Shown piece after piece: positions 21,798 through 34,862 of a stretch of DNA of 64,000 bases. The stretch comes from Diogma glabrata (Eukaryota > Arthropoda > Insecta > Diptera > Cylindrotomidae). Every line of letters begins with the position of its first letter. The first letter of the stretch is position 1. Made by a program: the position numbers and the translations under genes. The stretch spans positions 287,882,930 through 287,946,929 of the forward strand of contig OY856186.1 in NCBI GenBank assembly GCA_963693315.1, read 5' to 3'. A model generated the notes under the pieces. That model was given only the letters and a program-made list of their open reading frames with translations, had not been told where the DNA came from and made no database searches.

Positions 21798-23503
21798 GCA
21801 AAACGTTTAAATTAAATTTTCAAGTGGTATCAGTGAAACATGGTCCGTTGTTATCTGCGGAGACTTGTAATGGACTTGGATTGGTAAAATTCTGCAATAT
21901 TGTGAAGAATGTTTCTAATGATGTTCCAATTAAGTCAGATTACGTGAAATCATCGGAAAAAATTGTTCAAAAATATGGTCATGTCTTTCAAGGGTTGCGC
22001 TTGATTGATAGTGAAGTTGATTTAGAAGTTGATGAAACTATAGTTCCTACTCGACAACCGCCACGACGAATTCCGTTGAAGTACAGAGACCAGCTAAAAG
22101 ATGAGATTGACATTTTGTTAAAAGATGGAATTATAGTTAAGGAAGAAATGCATACAGATTGGTGTAGCAATATAATGATCGCAAAGGCAGAAGATAGATT
22201 TCGTATTGTGTTGGATCCGCTGCAGCTCAATAAGGCCTTAAAACGTCCTAATTACCAATTTCCAAAAATCGAGGAAATTTTACCAGAATTGGGTGAAGCA
22301 AAAGCTTTTAGTAAGCTGGATTTGCGAAAAAGATTTCGGCATTTAAAACTAAATGAAAGGAGTTCTAAGCTGACAACATTTTGGACACCGTTTGGGCGAT
22401 TTTAATGGATTAGACTTCCATTTGGTGTATCGCCTGCCCCGGAAATTTTTCAGCATAAATTACATGAGATTTTGAATGGTCTTAGAAATGTAAAGGTGAT
22501 TGCTGATGATATTTTGGTTTTTGGAAAGGGCGAAAAGGGAGAAACATATGAAGATGCTGTTGCAGATCATAATAAAAATTTGGAAAAACTGTTGAGTAGA
22601 CTGCACGAAAAAGGCTACAAATTAAACAAAGACAAGATGATGCTCTGTCGGTCTGAAGTAACATTTTATGGTCATGTAAACACAAGTGAAGGCTTGAAAC
22701 CAGATGCATCGAAAGTAAGAGCTATAACATCAATGCCTCGTCCGGAAAAACGAAAAGGATTTGTTACGTTTTTTGGGCATGGTAAATTGCCTGTCGAAGT
22801 TTATAAAAAATTTAAGTGATGAAAATGAGGTGCTTAGAAGATTGAATAAAGATAATGTGGAATTTCGATGGCGGAAGAAGAAGAAAATTGTTTCAACCGT
22901 ATGAAGAATATTATTGGTGAGTACACATTGCTGAAGTATATTGCTATGAATAAACCAGTTGTTATAGAACCTGACAGCAGCTGTTTTGGATTAGAAGCGT
23001 GTTTGCTTCAGAATGAAGAACCTGTTTATTTTGCTTCTCGGGTGTTGACTGAAACAGAAAAGAAATATGCGCAAAAAGAAAAGGAACTTCTAGCGATTCT
23101 ATTTGCATGTTGTAGATTTGATCAGTTTATTGTTGGAAATCCTAGCATATTGGTTAAAACAGATCACAAGTCGTTGATTGAGATTTTCAAGAAACCGATT
23201 TTGACAGCATCCAAGAGGATTCAAGTAATGCTGATGTTGCTTCAACGTTATAATTTCAATATTGAGTACAAACCAGGCAAAGAATTAGTAATTCCGGATA
23301 CGTTATCAAGAGCTCCAGTATCATGCTCTGAGGAAGTGGAAAAATTTGAAATTTTTCAAATTAAAAAAATTGAAGAAGCCTTTAAGTTCATAGAAGAAAT
23401 AAAGCTTGCCGATACGTTGCCCATAAATGACGAACGAATTACTCAGCTGAGACGAGAAACTAACTCTGATGTAGGTTTGCAGAAAATTATATATTACGTT
23501 TAA
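21782..23503 (+). pseudogene. Reverse transcriptase and RNase H of the Ty3/gypsy element
   Basis: RT begins after LEVDETIVPTRQ and shows the canonical blocks RQPPRRIP, FRIVLDPLQLN, FSKLDLR (first catalytic Asp), LTTFWTPFGR, LPFGVSPAPEIF and the IADDIL box (catalytic Asp pair). A TAA at 22403-22405 follows WTPFGRF. Around 22760-22870 the sequence leaves and re-enters the frame (two compensating indels) in the connection region. RNase H follows with EPDSSCFGLEACLLQ, ETEKKYAQKEKELLAI and KTDHKSL, and ends near PDTLSRAP. A second TAA at 23501-23503 separates it from the integrase in the same frame. Confidence 0.88.
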
Positions 23504-23590
23504 AAGGGTTGGCCAGCACGTGTTAATGATGTTGAAGATTTTGTTAAAGTTTGGTACAAATTAAAAGATGACATCACATATCAAGATGGT

Positions 23591-24841
23591 TTGCTATTCA
23601 AAGGTCACCGGATCATTGTTCCATTTAATTTAAGAAAAGAATATGTAGACAGGTTACATCAAAGTCATAACGGGATAGAATTCACGTTGAATCTTGCTAG
23701 GGATACGGTTTATTGGCCTGGTATAGCTGAGCATGTACAAAATCGAGTTCAAAATTGTGAAACTTGCTTAAAGTTTTCCTATACTCAAAGAAAACAACCG
23801 ATTATGTCGCATCCGATACCTGAATATCCATATCAATATGTTTCAGTGGATGTACTGATATCTGAATATGGTGGATCGAAATATAATTTTCTTATTACGG
23901 CGGATCATTTTTCGGATCACTTCGAATGTGATATGATGAGGAATTTAAGTACTAAATGTATAATTGATCTTTGTAAACAAAATTTTGCACGGCACGGAGT
24001 GCCAGAAATTGTTTGCAGTGATAACCCTAAGAATTTTAACAATCTTCAATTCGAAAAATTTGCGACTGATTGGGAATTTAAGCATGTATCGTCATCACCT
24101 TACCATCAACAGGGAAACGGTAATGCAGAATCAGCCGTTAAAACAGCCAAACATATGTTAAAAAAATCTGAAGAAGAAAATAGTGATTTTTGGTTAAGTT
24201 TATTGAACAATCAGAATATACCTAATAAAATTGGTTACAGTCCAAATCAACGTATCTTCTCAAGACGAACACGTTGTACAGTTCCAACTACAATAGATAA
24301 CTTAAAACCAAAATTGGCGGAGAATGTGTCTAAGAGAATCGTTAAACGAAAAAAGGATTATAAACATAACTATGACAAGAAAACCAGAAAATTGCCAGAA
24401 TTGTCTATTGGTCAACCAGTTATGGTTAGATTAAATCCAGCAAGCTCTACTAAATGGACTCTAGGTATTGTAGCTGAAAAATTGAATGATCGTTCATTAA
24501 ATGTTGAAGTTAATGGCCCACCGTATCGTCGTAATCGGGAGCACGTAATCGGATATGAAAAAGAACAAATGTCAGCAAGTAAAGAAGTGATTGATCCTGA
24601 AATTGAAGCAGAGTTTATGGAATCCGATAATGCTGAATATGTCGAAAGGCCGATTATTACCGAAAATGTGGATGAAAAAAACGATGGTAATGTAATTTTT
24701 TCTGCTGAAAGTGAAGGTGATGTTATTAGAGGAAATACAGATGTGGGTAGTGCTGTGGAAGCAAATGGATTGGCAAGTGGTCGTCCTCAGCGTACTAAAA
24801 CAAAACCATTAAAATTCCAGGATTATATCATGAATGCCTAA
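23591..24841 (+). pseudogene. Integrase of the Ty3/gypsy element
   Basis: The N-terminal zinc-binding module is intact (HQSHNGIE ... CETCLKF). The catalytic core has all three acids: D in VSVDVL, D in VCSDNPKNF and E in GNAESAVK. A C-terminal basic domain and an acidic tail end with PLKFQDYIMNA and the stop at 24839-24841. This 416-residue stretch has no breaks, but the nonsense codon at 23501 cuts it off from RT. Confidence 0.9.
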
Positions 24842-24920
24842 GTTTCTAGAAGATTGAAAATTTAGTTTTTTTATATTGAATTAATTTTATGTTTTTTATT
24901 TAAATGTAGAAAAGGGAAGA

Positions 24921-25110
24921 TGTTGTATTATATAAAATCTGTAGTTCATCCCTGTATTTGATACATAGTTCGTCTTCAACGACTTTCTCTTTCCAACACA
25001 TAACCACACACGTCACGTCGATGGACGCCATCATCACCAAGTGAAATAAAGAATGTCCTATGTTAATTATTAAATAACAAGTTTTTAATTTATATACAGA
25101 ATATAAAACA
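24921..25110 (+). repeat. 3' LTR of the Ty3/gypsy element
   Basis: 190 bp, identical to the 5' LTR except for four substitutions near its right end. Confidence 0.9.
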
Positions 25111-25350
25111 TAAATAGTTTTGCGTTTTATGATTGCGATTGGACCTTTGAATAAAGCATACAGATTCAAATAAGTTTTCTTATATTTAGTTAAATCTTTG
25201 GTTATGTTTACTAAAAAATATTCTTGACATTTCAAATTAGATTTTTGTAAGAGAAAGAGACAGACAATAAGTTACCTCGCCAGCATACTTATTTGAATAA
25301 GTTTAGAATAAGTTACGTTCCACAAATAAGTTGTCGTTTGGAAAGCACCC

Positions 25351-25840
25351 TAGGTCTTAAAAGGTATTTATGTGTTGTTGTGACACATATTCTAAACCCT
25401 ATTACACAACACATTTAATTTAAAAAAACAATTAAAAAAATATATAAATACAGTAACATCCTTCGTATAAAGTAAATATACATTCAAATAACATCTAGAA
25501 TTTAAATAGTTTTTGTTATATAAATTATAAAATATATAAATAATTTAAAACTACCTAATTATATTTTATAAGTATAAAAGTTAAAAATATAATTAATATC
25601 TGAAGTAAGAAGTATTTTTAGTTTTTTATGAATGAATTTCAAAAACAAAATCATATTATACGTTATATACGTTATAACGTACAAAACGTTTTATACATGT
25701 ATATTAGCAACCCTGCAAAAATACAAAAACTGAAAAAATTTCATGATAAGATGTAAGAAATAAAAGTAAAATAAGAGTTAAATTTTATAAAAAAAAATTT
25801 CAGCAACAAAAATAAAATTTATGTGCCAATAGTTTAGCTA
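25351..25840. other. Right end of the hAT and spacer, no gene
   Basis: It contains ACGTTATA-rich hAT subterminal sequence to 25715 and a short AT-rich spacer. Confidence 0.4.
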
Positions 25841-26110
25841 CAGTCTTCCCCCGAATATGAGAACTGGTCCTTATATTTGAATGAGCTGTCATTTTGCTGT
25901 ATTTAGAAAGTTGATACAAAATTTTCGAAAAGAAGAGCTTTAGAATAAAAGAGCCAGTTCTTATATTTGAATGCGTAATAATTTTTTTTAGTTCTGTACA
26001 TATATTTTAATAAAATTCAGGGTAAATATAATATACAAAGCCAATATAGATTTCAATTATTATCTCAATTACTATTACATACTAAAATCCATTTTGATTT
26101 TAAATTGAAA

Positions 26111-27902
26111 ATATGGAGGGGCTGAAATCTCACAGCTCTGAGATATCAAGACTTCGGTCTGGGTTAAGGATTTTAATATAGTTTTCGGCAAAAAACTTTT
26201 ATGACGACATGGTTTTTAGTTTTGGGCAGCGATGTATATCAAACATAATTCTTTGTTAAAGTACAAGTGTTTTTTATCTCTGTTTAAAAATTTATTACAA
26301 AACTAACACGAAACATCAATACGTTGTCGGAAAATTATAATCAAAATTCCGAAAATATTGTTAAATTAAATAAAATCAAACTTTTCCAAAATTCCAAAAA
26401 TATTCCAAAAAATAGAATAAAATCAAATATTTAAACTTTTTCTAAATTCCAATAATATTTCAAAAATTCTCAAAAATTCAACCTTTTTCCTACATTCTAA
26501 AAATATTCCAAAAATTATTACAAAATCAAAAATTGAAAATTTTCTCAAAATTCCAAAAATTATAATAAAATCAGAAATTAAAAACTTCTCAAAATTCTAA
26601 AAATTATTACAAAAATTCTTACAAAATCAAAAGTCAAAACTTTTTCCGAAATTCTAAAAATATTGCAAAAACTATTACAAAATCAAAAATACAAACTTTT
26701 TCAAAATTCGAAAAATATTTCTACTATAACAAACTATAACAAATTAAAAAATTTCCATGTCCAATTTCATTTTAAATTACATATACGTCATAAAAACAGC
26801 TACGTTTTTTTTTCCAAAAAATTGGCCAAAAAAATAAATGAAATCATTTTTTGACACACTTGACATTATTATAATGCCATAATTCTCTATAATAATAATA
26901 AAATATCATGTCATACAAACTATTAATTTAATTTTTTTCTAAAAAAAATTGGGTAAAAAATAAATAAAAACCTTTCTTTTGACACACTTGACAACATTTT
27001 TTGACAAACTAATAATGCCATAATTCTCAATCATAATAATAAAATTTCATTTCAAACAAACAATTTTATTTTTTTCCAAAAAATTGGGTAACAAACTAAA
27101 TAAAAATCTTTTGACACACTTGACAACATTTTTTTGACAAACTTATAATGCCATAATTGTCAATAATAATAATAAAATTTCATTTCAAACAAACAATTTT
27201 ATTTTTTTCCAAAAAATTGGGTAAAAAAATAAATAAAAATCTTTCTTTTGACACACTTGACAACATTTTTTTGACAAACTTATAATGCCATAATTCTCAA
27301 TAATAATAATAAAATTTCATTTCAAACAAACAATTTTATTTTTTTCCAAAAGATTGGGTAAAAAATAAATAAAAATCTTTCTTTTGACACACTTGACAAT
27401 ATTTTTTGACAAACTTTTGATGCCATAATTCTTAATAATAATAATAAAATTTCATTTGAAACAAATAATTAATTTTATTTATTTTTCCAAAAAATTAGGT
27501 AAAAAAATAAATCAAAATCTTTCTTTTGACACACTTAACAACATTTTTTTGACAAACTTATAATGCAATAATCTAGTTTTTGATCTCACATACCAATCTC
27601 GACCTTCCAGATTTCTTCAAATTTAATGTTCCTACTCGTAATCACTTAAAATGAACGTTTTTTAAGCCAAAATGAAAATTTGCTATTTTTGACACACATA
27701 ATGATTTTTTTGATTTTTGAAATCCCTTCAGCGGTTTTCCCTGCAGCGTAGGTAATGACGGACGGCCGGCCGGCATACAGACACACATTTTTTTTTTTTG
27801 CTTCTTTAGAATCAGTAGGTCCTGAGAAATGCCAAAAAAAAGTGGGGGTAGGAATTTCACTTTGAGCTCATGAATGTAATACTTAGGTCTTTCAGACCGA
27901 AA
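26111..27902. mobile_element. Unclassified non-coding repeat, copy 2
   Basis: About 1.8 kb, matching 6976-8575 at both ends and in order. The first array (about 26345-26750) is of AT-rich short units. The second (about 26840-27560) holds about six units of roughly 135 bp with TTTTGACACACTTGACAAC, against about three in copy 1. The GACGGACGGCCGG block follows near 27760. No coding capacity. Confidence 0.7.
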
Positions 27903-28186
27903 TAAAATAGAAACAAATATTATGCTTGAAAATTTGCTTTAGCTTTTACTACCTTTTCATCTGTCAAATTAATTTGTTGTGAAAATTTTGGGGATTCCCT
28001 ATAATTATTGTACAGCAAATTCTTAAGGCAGCAAGCAATAAACTTTTACCTTTAAACTTGTTTAGAAATAATTGTATACAATTGAATAGAGAAAGTTTTG
28101 GCGAAATTAAGGAAATACAAAATAAAAAAATTAAAATTTTGGCGTTTCAAAAATTATATCCTCAATATTATATTTTTCTAATCTTA

Positions 28187-28420
28187 TACTGCATTTACAG
28201 CGACATAGCAAATTAGTAGATGTAATTTAAATCTGTGCTGTAAACACTTTTTATTTTAAAATCTTGCAACTAATTTGATATCTAGGCTTACTACAATTAC
28301 AAACGATTCAAATACTTACGATTCAAATTACAATCTACGTTTTAAACTCATATTAAATATGCCAAAATGCAAATTATAATATACTATCTACTAATTTGCT
28401 ATGTCGCTGTAAATGCGGTA
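28187..28420. mobile_element. Harbinger-type MITE, 234 bp, TTA duplication
   Basis: TIRs of about 35 bp begin TACTGCATTTACAGCGACAT on the left and TACCGCATTTACAGCGACAT on the right (reverse complement). TTA flanks both sides (28184-28186 and 28421-28423), the duplication typical of PIF/Harbinger elements. Confidence 0.75.
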
Positions 28421-28647
28421 TTAATGAATTTTATTTTGATATAAGAACCAGTAATACGAATAAAACGAATAAAAGAGCCTGTGGTTCTTCGTTTACAAGA
28501 ACTGGTTCTTATGTTCGGGGGAAGACGGTAGTGAAGTAGTTCTCAATCATGTGACGCAGTTTAATCCTTAATGTTAAAGGTTCACTTATAGAGTTAAAAA
28601 TAAGGCTTATATGCGAGCAACCAATAGCGTGGCATCACATCATATAT

Positions 28648-30349
28648 TTATCTGTGATTTTCTACTACTCTTCTTGCACGTGACAACCTATAATTAAAAT
28701 ATTGTTCCTCATCGGTTAAATTTTTTTTACTGTATGGCTTCATTAGAAATTTTTTTAGAGGAAATGCATCGTCTCCAATAAAAAAATAGTCTAATATGAT
28801 GTTTGAATTACGAAAAGTTGAACGTTTTGGAAATGAAAGTTTATTATTTTCTAGGGCATAGTTCAAAATAGAACGATTGAATATTCCACCATCACTCATA
28901 CGTCCATTTGATACAACATCACAAAAAATAAATTTATATTTGGCATCTTCAATAGCCATCAGCAGAATTGAATTTTGTGATTTATAGTTATAGTATCTTG
29001 ATGCAGCTGATCTAGGGGCCATAATTGCAACGTGTTTTCCATCAATTGCTCCACAACAATTCGGAAAATTTTATTTGTTGTAAAACCCAGATAATATAAC
29101 ATAATTTTTAAATTCAAAACTGCTATAATAAAATATATCTATGTTATATATAAGTTCCTTATAAGTTCACAAAGTGGGAATGTCACGGATGAAAGTTTTT
29201 ATGGAAGTGTGGAATTCTTGGATGAAAGCTTTGAAAGTGAAAATGATGAAAATTAATATAAAATTTAGTTTAAAAAAAAAAAAAGTATTATATTGTTGTT
29301 CGGGAAAAAAAATCGTTTAATTGTTTGAAGTAAACAGATATTAATTTAAACCAATCAGGATATAAAAATAATTTGAATTTCAGTAGTTATGAAAAAAGAG
29401 AAATATTATTAAGTTAAGTTTTGTTATATATCGAGGCGATATAAAGTCAGGTTGGCGGAACTGTAAGACCCAGATAATATAACATAATTTTTAAATTCAA
29501 AACTGCTATAATAAAATATATCTATGTTATATATAAGTTCCTTGATATCAATATCAATATGTAAGTTCTTTGATATCAATAATAATAAGAGAGTTCTATG
29601 ACTATTGTCAGACGACACATTGTTTTTCGTAATAAGCTAAGTATGTTGTTTTATGTTAAATTGTTAAGTTCTAGAACAATGTTAAACAAGGAGGGTATTT
29701 CATAAAATAAATAATAAACACTCGTGAAGGAATAAAGTATATTTTATTGAAAGAAGAAGGATTTTAAATTGTTTTCAAATTCATCAGCAATTTTTTTCCA
29801 TTCCTCTGATGTGGTAGGAAATTTTAGATACTCCTCTTTCAACGCATTATAAATTTCGTCACACATTTCTGGAATGATTCTGCTAATTGTAGTTTGAGCT
29901 ATCCGAAATCCATATTGTAGGCTGGTTTGGTTTGTGTTTCTCCTAAAAAATGTATTGATTGATATATAATAGGTGCCGACTACATTTCGTTAAAATTTTA
30001 TTTGAGTTAATGGTTTATCTGATGCCAAAAATCTTAGAGTAACTGCTTATCTCTCTGCTGTGCTAATGGATTCTCGCAAATTAGTATTTTGTCTCTCCAG
30101 ATGTGGTGACAATTTAGAAAGTAAAAGGTTAAAATTGTCAGGAGACATCCTTAAAAAATTTGAAAATAGTTCTACATTAGAACACTTCAGATTCGGCATC
30201 AATTTATAAAAAAGCCCTAGTTTTTTTCTCTTTGATAAAAAATCCCTTATCCATATAGCTCTCTTCACTTTTGGTAACATTTTTTTCTTTTTTAATAAAA
30301 GAAGCATTGCAGCCACAGAATAATTTAATTTTAAATTTTTATGCTTCAT
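28648..30349 (-). pseudogene. PIF/Harbinger transposase, split and frameshifted
   Basis: A HARBI1-like DDE transposase. The N-terminal part (30349-30047) holds KRAIWIRDFLSKRKKLG and the helical region ending LRESISTAER, then TAA. A middle exon (about 29942-29768) begins after a TTTTTTAG acceptor and reads SLQYGFRIAQTTISRIIPE, the helix-turn-helix-like region. The C-terminal part (about 29072-28648) carries CCGAIDGKH, the first Asp, RMSDGGIF, the second Asp in GDDAFPL and RVVENH with the final Glu, where the frame stops. An LTR remnant sits between the middle and last parts. Loss of the intron donor, a nonsense codon, a short duplication and the insertion make it inactive. Confidence 0.85.
29079..29767. 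mobile_element. Deleted LTR retroelement inside the Harbinger gene
   Basis: An 80-bp direct repeat (29079-29157 and 29462-29541; starts TGTAARACCCAGATAATATA) brackets about 300 bp that include the end of an acidic reading frame (29178-29256, ending ESENDEN and a stop). This fits two LTR starts around a small piece of internal sequence. ATTGT/TTTGT at the outer edges may be an altered 5-bp duplication. The family is not identified. Confidence 0.5.
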
Positions 30350-31683
30350 TTTGAAATAAACGTCTAATTTTTTAAAACAAAAGTGAAGTTAACTACATAT
30401 TAAAATAAATTGTTTTTCTCAGGTTTACCAACAAAAGTTTATAGCATTATAGCATTATTTTAAAATGTGTCTTTTTTTTTAATTATTTGTCCATGAATTT
30501 CAGTTGTAATTGAATTTTTAGGTATTCATATGAAATAATAACAGTTTATTAAATATTAAAATTACTTTTTAGATATTAGAATATGCTTTTATAAATTCGT
30601 CAATTTTAAGCAACCACAAATTGCATAGAACTTCAGTGCTTAAAATGTGTTTATAGGAAAAATTGCAATTGATTTAGTAATTGAGAACGGGACAAAATAT
30701 ATGAGTGCGTCTTTTATTTTCTCGCTTATTTTTCCATAAACGAATTTCAGCGTTAGTTTCAGCGCTGAAAATTACATAGTGGACTATGGGCTTAATTCTT
30801 TCAACTCTGACAGAAGCATACATAAATTTTAAACCATACATAAAATCTTAAATTCTATTTCTTTTTTGTCGGTTCCACTAGATGTACAACATATGTTTTT
30901 CACTTCGTAATTGTAAAGGTTGTGGTAGTGGTCCTAATGGAATTTCTAGCTCCGTTATTCTTTTTTTTAATAAAATTAAAATTTTTTAGTAAAAGCTTGA
31001 AAACTGACTTTTACCCGAGCTGTTAAAAATTGGGTAAAGTTGTCCCTGTTGAGGAGGGGTGACAGATCTATTATTAGTATCTACAAGTGAGGTGACAAAT
31101 CTATTATTAGTAGCTACAAGCCGATATCTTCATTAGGTGGTTTGACAAAACATTTGAGAAGGTAATGCTTTCTCGAATGGTTGATTTTTTGAAATATATT
31201 TAATTGAACATTGTAGAAATTCTTTTCAGTTGTTTCTTGTATTTTTATTTCGTAATTTGTTTAGTTTAAATAAATAAAAAATAGTACAAACTATGTATTT
31301 GAACTAAACAATGTGAACTAAATAATAGACCTTTTTCCCGAAAAAACTTGATATTTGTGATCAGCTGATTTGTGTTTCGAACACTTTAAATAATAGTTAT
31401 TTTCTCGATTGTTTTGTGTTGCCGTTAAGTTGTTTTTACTATAGTTGAATAATTATAATTTTTGCAAAACATTTTAATACATAACTACTGACTTCTAATT
31501 ATCATTGCTGTATATAATCTGTCAAATACATACAGTAATATAACGATTTGAAGTTTAAGGAAAACGCTCTATTGTAGATTATTCAAATTAAACCATACAT
31601 ACGTAAATTAAATCTAATCCGTTTTAACCAAATTATTATAATGCAGCTTTAATTTTGTAATTAATAACCTTAGTATAAATACC
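30350..31683. other. No gene seen
   Basis: AT-rich. A 32-bp unit is duplicated near 31049-31125 (RATCTATTATTAGTA core). No transposon ends recognised. Confidence 0.45.
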
Positions 31684-32010
31684 ATTTATCCACGACTACT
31701 AAAGAATATATGCTTTCCATGCGTATGTCTTCCATTGTAATTGTATTCATTCCACAACTAGTGAATTTGATTAAATTCTTTAACAGTTCTATAGTATATT
31801 AAATATTCCCCTAATAAATTAAAAACTTCATTTGTTGGTATAGTAATATAAACATGTTAAAACAAGAACAATACATATATAAAATATAAAATAAACAACA
31901 AACTTGTTTTGTTTTTCGCTATCTTTGATGCATGTATTTCAATTTGGCGATACAAATTTTTGCAGGAATACTGGAAATTAATTGAAATATTTTATAGTCG
32001 TGGATAAAAT
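31684..32010. mobile_element. MITE, about 327 bp
   Basis: TIRs ATTTATCCACGACTACTAAA (left) and ATTTTATCCACGACTATAAA (right, reverse complement). A partial second copy lies at 63190-63390, sharing about 200 bp of the left half. Confidence 0.65.
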
Positions 32011-32589
32011 AGCATCTTGTATTCGCTTAGGATGATGGCAATTCTTCATTCTAAGCTCATACAAGAATCTACTATTACCACCTTTGTACTACTTAATGTT
32101 TAAATTACTCCTAAATAAATATAATGATCTATAAAACTATAGAAATTCTACCTATTTACATTCTATTTATAGAAAATAGGAAAAATGAAACAAAAGAAAA
32201 AAACAACAAAAAGTATAAATAAAAGTCCAAGCGGCACGTATATCCGCTAGAAATAGGTAGATTTCGAGATCAGACAGTTTTGTGTGCCAGTAGAATCTGA
32301 TGTATCAGATTAGTTTAAACAACACAAACTAATTTCAAACAGATATCGAACAAATTTTAAAAAGAAAATTAGCTACATATAAGCAAAAGTATATCTATCC
32401 AATTTTGCAACAAACAAATATCAAATCTACCACAGAATATGTGTGTGACAATTTATGACATAAACCTACCCTATATCATATGTCGTCCAATTACTGCAAA
32501 ATATCAAAATAGTTTATTTCTAAGAAAAAAAATTGATTTCTTCTATTCAAACCTTTTTATTTTTTTTTCATTGACTGTTATAAGGTTTT
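32011..32589. other. No gene seen
   Basis: AT-rich, without features that I can support. Confidence 0.4.
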
Positions 32590-33240
32590 TGGAAATTGTA
32601 GTTATGGATTGTTGCAAACTTTTTTGTTGAAGCCAACAAGTCAAAAACCTCTAACTGCAGAGGTTTATATTTATAAGAAACGGATAATGTTTCCACAGAT
32701 TTTAAATTTATGAAGTTTTTAAAAATATTAGTATCCAAACGGCCGTTATAACGGATTAACAAAACGAATTTTTTTTTCCAGTATAAAGCCTCTAGTTATT
32801 TAACCATGTATCAGATTTTTCTGATTTACGAACTTGTCCAAGATATTAATAAAACACACATGTTTACGGAAGGTTTTTTGATCTGGCTCCACAAATGCGA
32901 CCGTGAGAGTGCCGGTTGATTCAAACGTATTTTGTGTTTTACAAGCTTTTTTGTTGGAGCCACTCACTCAGAAACCTCCTATTCTATTTTTATGGGTCTA
33001 TTTTTAAAACAAATTGATAAAAAAGATTCAAAATTTGTTAACCTTTTTAAAATATTAGTATCCAAACGGCCGTTATAACGGTTTTAAAAAATCAATTTTT
33101 TTTTGAAAAAAAGCTCTAGTTCCTTAACCACGTGTCGGATTTTGCTGATTCACGAACTCGTCGGAGATATTAATATGTACAGAAAATTTTTTTGATCTAC
33201 CTCAACAAATGCGACCGTGAGAGTGCCGGTCGTTTTCGTT
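32590..33240. repeat. Two-unit tandem repeat, period about 327 bp
   Basis: Landmarks repeat at this spacing: CTTTTTTGTTG at 32619 and 32946, GTATCCAAACGGCCGTTATA at 32731 and 33058, and GCGACCGTGAGAGTGCCGGT at 32897 and 33211. The units are diverged, non-coding and end directly at the TA tract. Confidence 0.75.
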
Positions 33241-33252
33241 ATATCTCATATC

Positions 33253-33500
<248 letters not shown>

Positions 33501-33733
33501 CTGTAGGTGGGAGGTACACTACACCAAGTCCAATTTTTTCAAAATAAGTTTTTTTATACTGTTAGAATCAAGATTTTGTTCTCTACCGAGAGGTTAATAG
33601 CACTGAGTCCTAACCATTGTAGTTTTCGAGATAGAACAATTTTAAATAGTCCGTAGTCCATTTTCAAAAAGTTTTTTGCTTTCCTGTAAAATTTTAAAAA
33701 TGTGACTTGGTGTAGTTTACCTCCCACCTACAG
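33501..33733. mobile_element. 233-bp MITE inserted in a TA microsatellite
   Basis: 30-bp TIRs with a single mismatch (CTGTAGGTGGGAGGTACACT at 33501 and its reverse complement ending 33733). Both outer edges join TA repeat directly, so the element split or recruited the tract. Confidence 0.8.

Positions 33734-34862
<1,129 letters not shown>

Larger units (their letters stand above)
20321..25110 (+). mobile_element. Ty3/gypsy LTR retrotransposon, complete, 4790 bp
   Basis: It has 190-bp LTRs (20321-20510 and 24921-25110) with TG/CA ends, a 5-bp duplication TAAAT (20316-20320 and 25111-25115), a primer-binding-like TGGTGTCAGATG right after the 5' LTR and a polypurine tract AGAAAAGGGAAG just before the 3' LTR. 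The LTRs differ at 4 of 190 positions by my count, suggesting a fairly recent insertion. The coding region follows the order gag, protease, RT, RNase H, integrase, with no env. The zinc-knuckle pattern and the IADD-type RT suggest a Mag-like or related lineage. The copy cannot be autonomous because of several breaks. Confidence 0.92.
17735..25350. mobile_element. TIR element with 3-bp TAG duplication, holding a Helitron and a Ty3 element
   Basis: The left end starts GGGTGCTTTCCAAAGGACGA and the right end is its reverse complement with 39 of about 42 positions matching. TAG flanks both sides (17732-17734 and 25351-25353). After removing the nested Helitron and Ty3 element, about 1.2 kb of its own non-coding sequence remains, so it was a non-autonomous element. 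The superfamily is not certain; a 3-bp duplication would fit Harbinger-, CMC- or Zator-type elements. Confidence 0.65.
13788..25715. mobile_element. hAT element, 11.9 kb including nested insertions
   Basis: The left end is CAGGGTTGCAACGTTTAATA and the right end (reverse complement) is CAGGGTTGCTAATATACATG. Both ends continue into similar ACGTATAAAACG-rich subterminal sequence. The flanks CAAAAAAT (13780-13787) and CAAAAAT (25716-25722) look like an 8-bp duplication that has changed by one A. Nested inside are a Penelope-like element, a SINE and the TIR element at 17735-25350, so the original element was probably short and non-autonomous. No transposase was found. Confidence 0.7.
25841..28528. 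mobile_element. pogo/Tc1-mariner-like TIR element, 2.7 kb, TA duplication
   Basis: The left end CAGTCTTCCCCCGAATATGA and the right end (reverse complement CCGTCTTCCCCCGAACATAA) form TIRs of about 30 bp, flanked by TA on both sides (25839-25840 and 28529-28530). Subterminal copies of a GAACTGGTTCTTATATTYG-type motif occur near 25865, 25955, 28440 and 28500. No transposase was found. It carries copy 2 of the unclassified repeat and a Harbinger-type MITE. A single similar end occurs at 42356-42470. Confidence 0.75.

Noticed and set aside
26111..27560. CRISPR-like appearance of regularly spaced units
   Set aside because: The units are contiguous satellite repeats of about 135 bp without unique spacers, in a eukaryotic context.
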